From IMG/VR virus record IMGVR_UViG_3300045965_000122, positions 1 to 30,580 of that record: 30,580 nt of DNA; one strand, written 5' to 3'. The DNA comes from a virus. Below, piece by piece: positions 7,999-16,000 of this stretch. Each line of letters starts with the position of its first letter. Position 1 is the first letter of the stretch. The translations under genes were made by a program, and so were the position numbers. The notes under the pieces are model-generated. The model saw nothing but the letters and a program-made list of their open reading frames with translations, had not been told where the DNA came from and did not search any database.

Positions 7999-8595
7999 AT
8001 GTCGACGCACGTCCACACGATCTGGTCGTTGCCGGTGGTCAAGGCGGCGCTCGGCGTGCCGGACGCGGAAACGGGGCGCGACACGAGGATCGAAGAAATC
8101 GCGGACGCGGTCAGCGCGTTCATTGACAAATACACGGGGCGCCAGTTCGTGACCCGCGGGGTGAGCGAGGTGCTCGACGGCGATGGCTGCGCCGAGTTGC
8201 AACTCCTGCACGCGCCGGTCGTCGGCGGGCTCACGTCCCTGACGATTACGCGCGCGGAGGGCCAGGCCGCCGAGACCATCCTCTCCACGGCCTACACCCT
8301 GGTCGCGGATCGCGGTCGGTTGCGTCTCCTCTACGGGGATGTGTTCACCAAGGGATTCGGGAATGTCGCGGTGGCGTATGCGGCCGGCTATGGCGCCCAA
8401 GACGCCGTGACGATTCCGCGGGACATCTCCCGAGTGGGTCTCCAGATGACACGATTCGAATTTCAGGTGGACGATGTCGGCGCCGGCGCCTCGAGCACGA
8501 TGACGGTGCAGGGGCACCACTACACCCCGCGATCGGTCTGGCCGGCGTTCGTGTGGGACGTCCTCAACCAATGGCGGCGCCGAGGATTAGGGTAA
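7999..8595 (+). CDS. head-tail connector / adaptor (gp6-like)
   Basis: This protein probably forms the ring beneath the portal that closes the head and joins the tail. The 198-residue protein has the usual adaptor opening helices: SLPVVKAALGVPDAETGRDTRIEEIADAVSAFIDKYTGRQF. A beta core follows (EVLDGDGCAELQLLHAPVVGGLTSLTI), then GNVAVAYAAGYG and a C-terminal helical part with IPRDISRVGLQMTRFEF. The phrase IxxYTGRxF and the VxYxAGY pattern are characteristic of gp6-like/Phage_connect adaptors. The position between capsid and tail genes agrees. Confidence 0.8.
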   Translation: MSTHVHTIWSLPVVKAALGVPDAETGRDTRIEEIADAVSAFIDKYTGRQFVTRGVSEVLDGDGCAELQLLHAPVVGGLTSLTITRAEGQAAETILSTAYTLVADRGRLRLLYGDVFTKGFGNVAVAYAAGYGAQDAVTIPRDISRVGLQMTRFEFQVDDVGAGASSTMTVQGHHYTPRSVWPAFVWDVLNQWRRRGLG

Positions 8596-8599
8596 TTCC

Positions 8600-9217
8600 G
8601 TGATCTCTCTTGAAGTCACGACGAACGCCGGCGAGGTCGCAAGGACGATGGAGGACGTCTCGCGATCATTCCCGTCGGCGCTCGTGTCGGCCTTGCGCGC
8701 CATGCAGCCCGCCGCCGAGCGCGCGATGCGGGCGGAGCTGATGGGCGGGACGCTGCAGATGCGATCGGGTCGTCTCGCGCGATCGGTGCGGTCACGCCTG
8801 GTGCCACGCGGCGACGGCGCAGACTTACAGGTCTCGGCGACGCAGGGGTATGCGGGTGTCCTCCGCCGCGGCGGCACGGTCTCGCCGGCACGCGCGCAAC
8901 TCCTGGCGATTCCCGTCGGCGCGGCGCTCACGGCGACAGGGAATGCGCGCATCAGTGCACGGGCGTTTATCCAAAACCCGGCGGCGTTGGGGTTCAGCCG
9001 ATCGTTTTCGACGGCGCGCGCGATCCTGGGCATCCGGGACGACCGGAGTTACGAGGCGGTGTTCATGCGGCGAGCGAGTGTGCGCATTCCGTCGCGCGAC
9101 TTTGCGGCGGCCGCGGCGCGTCAACTCTCCGCCCAGGCGGAAGAGAAGACGCGCGCCGCGATTGAGACCGCGCTCGCGCCGCTGACGGGAGGCACCTCGA
9201 GTGCCGCCGGCCAGTAG
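8600..9217 (+). CDS. tail completion / neck protein (HK97 gp10-like)
   Basis: The 205-residue protein opens with MISLEVTTNAGEVARTMEDVSRSF and contains AERAMRAELMGGTLQMRSGRLARSVRSRLVP. It continues with a beta segment around DLQVSATQGYAGVLRRGG and a long C-terminal helix. An amphipathic helix, then S/SGxLxxSVR, then YAxxxxxGG, is the pattern of HK97 gp10-like minor tail and neck proteins. The start is GTG 8600. The end overlaps the tail terminator gene by 17 bases, which suggests coupled expression. Confidence 0.7.
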   Translation: MISLEVTTNAGEVARTMEDVSRSFPSALVSALRAMQPAAERAMRAELMGGTLQMRSGRLARSVRSRLVPRGDGADLQVSATQGYAGVLRRGGTVSPARAQLLAIPVGAALTATGNARISARAFIQNPAALGFSRSFSTARAILGIRDDRSYEAVFMRRASVRIPSRDFAAAAARQLSAQAEEKTRAAIETALAPLTGGTSSAAGQ

Positions 9218-9704
9218 TCCGAAGCGGCTGCAAATCCTGCAGGCCGCCGCGACGCGGTTACGAGCGATCAATGGGGGGGCGTCGTTTTGGTACAGCGTCA
9301 GACCCACCTCGGTGCAAATCGACGTGTCCGTCACGCTGTTGAATCTGCCCTCGACGAATCTGCCCGCGTTCATGCTCGAAGCGGCCGACCCGAGCGGCGA
9401 GCGCATCCCCGAGGGCGCCGGCATCGTCAAGGAAACCTTCGACTTCATGGTGATCGGTCGGGTCGATGTGGACGGCAGCGCGGATACCGACCGCAAAGTC
9501 ACGGCGGGCGAGAAGCTCGCGGCGGACATCGAGACGGCCTTCGCGACGGACTTCACCGGCGACGGACGCCTCGGGATGCCGAACCTCGTCAACGGCGTCT
9601 GGCTGTTTCCGCCCGAGGTGATCTATGACGCCGGGCCGGTGTTGGCCGTGTTTGTCGGGCAGCGGATCCGCGTGAGTTACAAACGGCGCGGCGGCGAGCC
9701 GTAA
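9201..9704 (+). CDS. tail terminator-like protein
   Basis: Tail terminators cap the tail tube when it reaches full length and bind the neck. The 167-residue protein starts with a helix (SPKRLQILQAAATRLRAI), then strands and a loop around the Pro-rich middle. ETFDFMVIGRVDV, the helix TAGEKLAADIETAFATDF, and a final strand FVGQRIRVSYKRRG follow. This order (helix, beta, helix LxxDIExAL, final strand) fits the lambda gpU-like terminator fold. The start is GTG 9201 within the previous gene, behind GGGAGG. Confidence 0.65.
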   Translation: MPPASSPKRLQILQAAATRLRAINGGASFWYSVRPTSVQIDVSVTLLNLPSTNLPAFMLEAADPSGERIPEGAGIVKETFDFMVIGRVDVDGSADTDRKVTAGEKLAADIETAFATDFTGDGRLGMPNLVNGVWLFPPEVIYDAGPVLAVFVGQRIRVSYKRRGGEP

Positions 9705-9720
9705 ACAGGAGAGACAGCCG

Positions 9721-10023
9721 ATGCGCATGATGGTTTATCGCGGTACGGGTGGGTTCAGCGTCCGCGGCGACGGGTTCGGGCGGGAGTTCGAAGACGGCGC
9801 GTACGTGGATTTCGACGAACTCGCCGGTCATGTCGTGCGTGACGCCGGCGGCACCAACGAGGACGGGACGCCGAAGCAGAAGCGGCTCAAGGTGACGTGG
9901 GCGGACGCGATCGGCGAGAAGTACGCGCATCTGTTCGAGCCGGTCAGCAAGAAGAAGGCCGCCGCGTCCGCCGCGGCAGGTACAGGAGACGTGCCAGACG
10001 CCGGCGGCGCATCGGGCACGTAG
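9721..10023 (+). CDS. small hypothetical tail-region protein
   Basis: A 100-residue protein with a short beta-rich start (MRMMVYRGTGGFSVRGDGFGREFEDGAYVDFDEL), a basic middle (KQKRLKVTWADAIGEKY), and a disordered Lys/Ala/Gly tail. No family is recognised. AGGAGAG upstream gives a good ribosome site for ATG 9721. It sits between tail terminator and tail tube genes, which suggests a virion or assembly accessory. Confidence 0.6.
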   Translation: MRMMVYRGTGGFSVRGDGFGREFEDGAYVDFDELAGHVVRDAGGTNEDGTPKQKRLKVTWADAIGEKYAHLFEPVSKKKAAASAAAGTGDVPDAGGASGT

Positions 10024-10063
10024 GAGAGACCCCGTTGACCGTCTTCTGAAGGAGTAACCTCAC

Positions 10064-11224
10064 ATGCCAACCTGGGAGCTTGGACGCAACTTCCGCGTCT
10101 ATGACGCCGCCGAGAGCACCTACGGCACGGCGCCGACCCTCGCCTCGGCCGACGCGATCCGACATATCGGCGGGTCCCTGGCGCACAATCCGAACAACTT
10201 CCAGAACGCGCCGACGCGGTTAAGGGCGGCGACGCTCACCGAGCGCCGCGTCCGTCGGGAGACGGCCGAGGCGACGCTCCGCGGGGAGTTCTGGCCGAGC
10301 GGCACGATCAACACGGTCCCGGATCACGATGCCATCCTGACCGATGCGATGGGCAGTAAGACGAATGTCGTCCTCTCGACGACCGTCTCCGCCGCGCCGG
10401 CGCCGACGTCGACCGTCTTCACGGTGGCCTCATCGGTCGGCCTGGTCGTCGGCGGCGCGGTCCTCGTCAACGCGACGAGCGGTGGCCGCCAGGTCCGCGT
10501 CATCACGGTGAAGTCAGGCGACGAGATCACCGTCGCGCCGCCACTGAGCGCCGCGCCCACATCTGGCGACAGCGTCAAGAGCTGCATCGTCTACTCGCTG
10601 GCGAACCTCGACACGCCCGTGTCTCACACGATGGCGGCGTATGGCATCAATCGAAAGTTCGAGGTCAACGGCTGGATCCTCGACAAGTTGATGCTCGAGT
10701 TCGACAGCAATGGCGAGATCGTCTGGGAGGTGAGCGGACCCGCGAAGACGCGTCTGAAGGGGGCCTCCGTGCAGGCTGAGCCCGTGGCCTTCACGACGGC
10801 CGGCACGGCGATCCCGTCCGGCCTCACGGGGTATCTGCGCCTCGGATCAGCGGCGGAAGAGTTCGTCAAGGCCAAGTTCGAGCTCATGAATGGACACGCG
10901 TTGCAAAACAACGCCTATGGGACATCGACGCCGCAAGGGGCGTTCAGGAAGGCGCAGTTTCGACAGGTGCGGTTCTCGGTGACGATGCAGGCCTCCGACG
11001 ACTCGACGATTCTGGATGCCGCGACGGCGCGCACGCAGCAGGCCGGCATCCTGCAGACGGGGCTCACCGAGGGGCAGATCATCGGCGTCTACTTCCCGAA
11101 ATGGGAGATCGACACGCCGCCCGGGCATGACCTGGGCAGCGTCGAGGACTACCAGGAGGAGTACAGCGGGACGCTGCTCGGCACATCGACCGGCAACGAC
11201 GAAGTCAAGATCCTGATCGCGTAG
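10064..11224 (+). CDS. major tail tube protein
   Basis: This is the likely tail tube subunit, stacked as rings around the tape measure. The 386-residue protein begins GRNFRVYDAAESTYGTAPT, a usual tail tube start. It continues with RRETAEATLRGEFWPSGTIN. An extra beta domain (about 100-185, rich in Val, Thr and Ala, with VGLVVGGAVLVNATSGG and VRVITVKSGDEITVAPPL) appears inserted, so the protein is longer than minimal tube proteins. The C-terminal part (FRQVRFSVTMQASDDSTI, then YFPKWEIDTPPGHDLGSVEDYQEEYSGTL) resembles the closing strands of this group. ATG 10064 follows AAGGAG at about 10049-10054. Its place before the chaperone-slot genes and tape measure is standard. Confidence 0.8.
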   Translation: MPTWELGRNFRVYDAAESTYGTAPTLASADAIRHIGGSLAHNPNNFQNAPTRLRAATLTERRVRRETAEATLRGEFWPSGTINTVPDHDAILTDAMGSKTNVVLSTTVSAAPAPTSTVFTVASSVGLVVGGAVLVNATSGGRQVRVITVKSGDEITVAPPLSAAPTSGDSVKSCIVYSLANLDTPVSHTMAAYGINRKFEVNGWILDKLMLEFDSNGEIVWEVSGPAKTRLKGASVQAEPVAFTTAGTAIPSGLTGYLRLGSAAEEFVKAKFELMNGHALQNNAYGTSTPQGAFRKAQFRQVRFSVTMQASDDSTILDAATARTQQAGILQTGLTEGQIIGVYFPKWEIDTPPGHDLGSVEDYQEEYSGTLLGTSTGNDEVKILIA

Positions 11225-11257
11225 CTCGGGGCAGTCTCCCATCAGGCGTTCGCGCGT

Positions 11258-11294
11258 CGCTCGCTCCTGTTGGCAGTCCGGCCAGGAGCGAGCG
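11258..11294 (+). terminator. strong hairpin after the tail tube gene, no T tract
   Basis: CGCTCGCTCCTG (11258-11269) pairs perfectly with CAGGAGCGAGCG (11283-11294) around 13 bases. Alternating CG runs at about 11251-11256 and 11303-11310 may extend it. It starts 34 bases after the tail tube stop. With no T run it is not a classic terminator. It could stabilise the upstream mRNA or reduce expression of the genes after it. Confidence 0.5.
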
Positions 11295-11372
11295 GCCCTC
11301 GCCGCGCGCGCATTCGGCAGAACCTATCGTGCACCGTCTACCGCGCCGACCTCTCGGCGCCGAGGTTCTCTG

Positions 11373-12275
11373 ATGCTCAAACTCACCAGCACATTCCCCG
11401 TTCCGATGACGATTGACGGCGAGACCGTCACGATCCAGATCAAGCGCTTCGCGACGCCGGAGGAGGCGACAGAGTTTCTCTTCGCGTGCGATCGGATGTT
11501 CAAGGAGGCGCAAGCGCCAGACGGCACGATTGACGAACAGCACGACATGGAGCGCCGGCATCGGGCCTTCGTGCGGGAGTCCATCGAGAAGTACGTCACG
11601 CTCGAACCGGGCCAGATCGAGGACGACGGGAAGATGGTCACCGACGGCGCCGCCTTCGTGCGCGCGTTCGCCAGTCGGCAAAGCATCCTCTCCCAGGTGC
11701 TCGCCCGCATCCGCCTCGAGAACACCTACTCGAAGCAGGATCGCGAGTACGCCAGGGCCCGCCTGGCGCCCTTCGTGCCGACGCCGCCGGAAGTCGTCGA
11801 GGCCATGCTTGACGCCGCCTGTATCGGCGAAGGGGACACCGTGATCGACGTTGGCTGCGGCACGGGCGGGCTCCTGGTGGCAGCCGCCAAGCGGGGCGCT
11901 ACGGCGGTCGGCTACGAGCTCAATCACGGCCGCGCGCAGCAAGCAATGGCGGCGGCCGTCGAGGCCGGCGTCGCCAATCGCGTGCACGTCCATCGGCAGG
12001 ACGCGATGACGGTGCCAGCGGAGGCCTGGCGCGCCGCGAAGGCCGTCCTGATGTATCTCCTCCCTGAGCCTCACCAGAAGCTCGGAACGACGCTCAAGAC
12101 GGCGCTTCTTCCTGGTGCGCGCGTCGTCTGTCACGGATACCCGCTCGGCGACGACTGGCCGCCGGCGCTCACGACGCGCTACATCCCTCCGATCGAGGTC
12201 GACAACATGACGCCGCCGCCGCCGCCGCGGATCGACGCCGCGGTCGGCTGGGTCTACGCGTACGAGGTCCGATGA
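11373..12275 (+). CDS. tail-assembly-chaperone-like domain fused to a class I SAM-dependent methyltransferase
   Basis: The 300-residue protein lies where siphophages carry the tail assembly chaperone, between tube and tape measure. Residues 1 to about 128 are an N-terminal domain with IDGETVTIQIKRFATPEEAT, YVTLEPGQ (74-81) and FVRAFASRQ (95-103), matching the N-terminus of the next gene. Residues about 132-300 are a complete methyltransferase. They have the pre-motif FVPTPPEVVEAML, motif I VIDVGCGTGG (157-166), acidic E182 in GYELN, D210 before the motif IV-like LMYLLPEPHQKL (226-237), and HGYPLGDDWPP near 254-264. The PTPxxVVxxML and YLLPE motifs resemble bacterial DOT1-like/FAM173-type protein lysine methyltransferases. 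Substrate is unknown; a virion or host protein is possible. GAGG at 11362-11365 precedes ATG 11373. Confidence 0.85.
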   Translation: MLKLTSTFPVPMTIDGETVTIQIKRFATPEEATEFLFACDRMFKEAQAPDGTIDEQHDMERRHRAFVRESIEKYVTLEPGQIEDDGKMVTDGAAFVRAFASRQSILSQVLARIRLENTYSKQDREYARARLAPFVPTPPEVVEAMLDAACIGEGDTVIDVGCGTGGLLVAAAKRGATAVGYELNHGRAQQAMAAAVEAGVANRVHVHRQDAMTVPAEAWRAAKAVLMYLLPEPHQKLGTTLKTALLPGARVVCHGYPLGDDWPPALTTRYIPPIEVDNMTPPPPPRIDAAVGWVYAYEVR

Positions 12276-12282
12276 GCGCGAT

Positions 12283-13047
12283 ATGCGGGCCTCGCGGCCG
12301 ATCGTCGTCTCGATTGATGGACAGGAGGTCCGGTTGCTCGTCCGCCCGTTGACCGTCGCGGCGACGACCGCCCTGGTCGCCTTGGGCGCCTCGAGGGGCC
12401 CGTCGGCGACGATCACGCATGCGCCAGGCGGCCTCTCCCTCATCGCGTCCTATGTCGACCTCCCGGCCGGTCAGGTCACCGTCGACGACCGACCCGTCGA
12501 GTCCGCCGAGGAGCTCGTCAGGCTCTTCTCAGGGCGCCAGGAGGTCCTCTACCGGATGCACCAGGCCGTCATCGCGACGACGCGTCTGAGCGACGCCGAG
12601 CGCCGAGAGCTCACGGTCGCCGTCCGGTTCCTGTGGTGGCTCCCGTCGGCCGTCGGTCAATGGAAGGAGACCGGCGCCTCGTGCCGGAAGTGCATCGACG
12701 CGGGCCTCTGTGGGTCTCGAGGCTGTGACGGGACGACGCAAGTCGGACTCTCCGGCAAGCCGCGGGCCGTCTGGCATGACGCGAAGCTCGTCGTCAACGT
12801 CTGCCCGGTCCGAAGCCTCACGCCGGCCGTGGAGGCGGTCCTCGTCTGGTTCTCGGCCTGTTACGGCGCCCAGGAGGGCCGGTATCGACGGATCGCCCTC
12901 CCGGATGTCGGCGGCGTCGGGCATCAGGACGCCTGGCTCCTGGATGCTATGGCGCACGTCGCCCACGTCCGGAACGAGCTCCTGCACGAACACGAGCGCG
13001 CCGGGTCCGCCCGATCGACGCCGGCTGATGACGGGGACGGTGACTGA
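12283..13047 (+). CDS. second tail-assembly-slot protein with a cysteine cluster
   Basis: The 254-residue protein begins with a domain homologous in pattern to that of the previous gene. It has SIDGQEVRLLVRPLTVAAT, YVDLPAGQ (57-64), LVRLFSGRQ (78-86) and SDAERREL (103-110). It then carries a compact cysteine group, C134-x2-C137-x5-C143-x4-C148, with further Cys at 174 and 193. This could bind zinc or another metal. A C-terminal helix with NELLHEHERA and an acidic tail follow. The gene is seven bases after the previous stop and overlaps the tape measure start (TGATG), so the pair belongs to one translation unit. Its position implies tail assembly; the Cys domain is not recognised. Confidence 0.8.
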   Translation: MRASRPIVVSIDGQEVRLLVRPLTVAATTALVALGASRGPSATITHAPGGLSLIASYVDLPAGQVTVDDRPVESAEELVRLFSGRQEVLYRMHQAVIATTRLSDAERRELTVAVRFLWWLPSAVGQWKETGASCRKCIDAGLCGSRGCDGTTQVGLSGKPRAVWHDAKLVVNVCPVRSLTPAVEAVLVWFSACYGAQEGRYRRIALPDVGGVGHQDAWLLDAMAHVAHVRNELLHEHERAGSARSTPADDGDGD

Positions 13048-16000
13048 TGGCTGAAGTCCCCGTCGACATTCTCATCAAGGCCCGAGAGATCGTCAAAGGG
13101 GCCTTCGACATCACACAGCAAGAGCTGCGAGAACTGGACGGAGAGGTCGAGAAGGTCGGGAAGTCCAGCCTGGGGATGCGGGACGGGATCGGCGCGGCGA
13201 GTGGCGCGCTGTCGGTCATCGCCCCGGTGATCGCCGCCCTTGGCGTCGGCAAGCTCGCGATGGACTTCATCAACCTGGGCGGGGCGGTCTCCGATGGCGC
13301 CGCGAAGCTCGGCGTGAGCACGACGGAATACCAGCGGTTCAAGTACGCCGTCGAGCAGACCGGCGGGAGTGCCGGCAACCTCGGCACGGCGATTACTACG
13401 CTCAACAAGAAGCTCGCCGGAGGCGACGACAGTACCGTCGATGCCCTCGCGCGTGCCGGCCTGTCCTTCGCGCAGATCCGCGCGATGGAGCCTGGGCTGG
13501 CCTTCGAAGCGGTCGCGGACGCCGTAGGAACCATCCCTGACCCGATGACGCGCTCTCGCGTCGCGATGGATCTCCTCGGAAAGGGCGGCGCGGACCTCCT
13601 GCCCGCCATGATCGCCGGCTTCAAGGAGCTCGGCGACAAGGCGGAGCGGACCGGGCAAGTCCTGAGCGAGAACGCTGTCGAACAGATGGACGCGCTAGGC
13701 GACAGTATCGACACGGCGATCGGAGCCGGGAAGAACCTGATTGGGCTCGTGCTCGTCCCTCTCGCGCCGCTCCTCAAAGAGGTCGCCGACATGGCGTCAG
13801 ACCTCGGCGGCGGCCTCCAGCGCCTCTTCGACGGCGACTTCAAGGGTGTCTACAACGACCTCGTCCTCTGGAAGTCTGGAATGTCGGACGTAGTCCGAGA
13901 GGCGAAGGAATTCGAAGACAGCCTCGAGGACATCGACAAAAAGCTGACCACCGTTACGGCGACCATGAGGAAAGGCCTCATCGGGGAGGCCGGTCAGGCG
14001 CCCGACTTCAATTTCAAGGAGCTCGAAGCGGCGGCGGACAAGCTGACCGGCACGATCAAGAAGGGGTGGGAGGACTCCGAACGCGCCGCGACGGCCGCGG
14101 CCGCGAAGATCAAGGCCGCGCAACAGGAGCTCACCGGCGCGTCGGCGCTCAAGGCCGCCACTGACTACGCCGCGCGCGTGAAGGAGATCGGCGGCGTCAG
14201 TGAGTTGTCGGTGACCGGCATCAAGAAGGTAGCCGCCGCGATCAAGGAAGTCGAAGACGCCGGGAAACCCCTGCCGCCCCTCCTCGAGGATCTGAAAGGC
14301 GAAATCGAAGGCGTCACCTTCAAGACGCGCGAGGCGCTCAAGCCATCGTCGGAGTTCGTCGGCATCATCCAGCAGTGGGGCGTCAAACTCCCGCCGGCGA
14401 CCGATAAGACGAAGGAATTCCGCAACGAGCTCGAGGGCCTCACGGCGAAGGGGCTCATCCCTGTCACGCGATCATTCGGCGACCTCTTCGACCAAATGGG
14501 GAAGGCGCCCTCGAGGACCGAGGGCGTGACGTTCGGCGCAAAGGCGATCCGGGATTCGCTCGTGCCGGCCGCGAAGGCCACCGTGGACTGGACGGGGGTC
14601 CTCGGCGAGCTCACCGGCGCGCTCGATAACCTGGCGAGCAGCGGCGGTCCGTTGGCGGGCGCCGCCGGCCTGGTCGCCGACTTTACGAGCGCGCTCGGAA
14701 TCGGGATCGGCCAATGGAAGACGCTGGGCGAGACGGCGCGGACGGCCTTCAGCGGCACGCTCCTGGACGCTGAAGGCAATTCGATCGAGGCGACCTCTCA
14801 AGAGCGGATCGCGGCCATCGTGTCGATCGGCGCGGCGGTCCTGCAGACGATGGCGCAGATCGACGCCGCCGTCGCGAAGAATCGAGACGCCGGCCGCGGG
14901 CAGGGTATCTCAGTCCTCCAAGGCGCCCTCTCCGGCGCGATGACGGGCGGCGCCCTCGCCGGCCTCCCAGGTCTCCTCGTGGGAGGCGCCGCCGGCGCGG
15001 TCTACGCCGCCTGGCAGTCGTCGCGGTCGAGCGTCAGTACCGCCGTCAAGCAAATCGGCGTGGACATCGAGAGCATGCTCGGCTTATCTGTGAGCTCCGG
15101 CCTGGCGGAAAAGATAGACGCCGACGTCGGGCGCTTCTCGGCGGCCGCCGAGAAGGCCTTCGAAGGCGCCGGGAAGCGCATCGCCGGACGCGTCGAGACC
15201 ATCTCGCGCCGCGCCGCGGAAGTCTGGAACCTCGACGCGCTCATCGAAGAAGCCGGCGGCCTCAACGAGCTGAACTTCGACGGGTTCATCGCCCAATTCA
15301 ACGAGGCGATCTCGTTGATGCAGGACGGCGTCTTCACGGCCGGCGAGATGGAGGACGTCTTCCGGCGCGCCTTCCCGGAGATGGCCGCCTTTGTCGCAGG
15401 GTCCGGCGAGCTCGCGACGCGGGAGTGGACCAGGTTCATCGAGCGGGCCGGTCAGCTCCAGGACAAGATCGAAGAAGTCACGACGTTCGTGCTCGATCGC
15501 GCGGGGTCACTCGCCGCCTCGGTCGCGGGCATGATCAGTCCGCTCTCGAAGGAATACGGCGGCCTGGCTGAGGAAATCGCGGCCGCGCGCGAGAAGGTCA
15601 ACGCGGCGACGGACGACGAAGCCGCGGCGTCCGCTGCAGTCGCCGAGCTCAACGCGCTCCTCGAGCGCCAGGCGACCGGCGTCGCCGAGGTCGGCGACGA
15701 CTTGCAACGGATGGGCGTGCTCGCCCTAGCCGCGTTCAACCAGGCGCGGCAACAGGGCGGCACGTTCCTGGAATCGATGCGGGCGATCGGGCCGGCGCTG
15801 ACGGAGATCCGCGAGCTGCAGGAGAACCTCCCAGGGCTCGAATCCCAGAACAACGCGGCCCTGACCTATCTCCTCTACTACAACCAGCTGATCGAGACAG
15901 CGCCGGAGCTCGTCAACGCCGCCGAGAGCATCAACGCGGCGACGGTGGCGCTCTCACAGATGGGCGCCCTCGGCGCCGAGGAGCTCTCCGCGCTCGGCGG

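Noticed and set aside
12240-12290. Programmed frameshift between the two chaperone-slot genes, as in lambda G/GT
   Set aside because: The ORFs do not overlap, seven bases separate stop and next start, and no slippery heptamer is visible.
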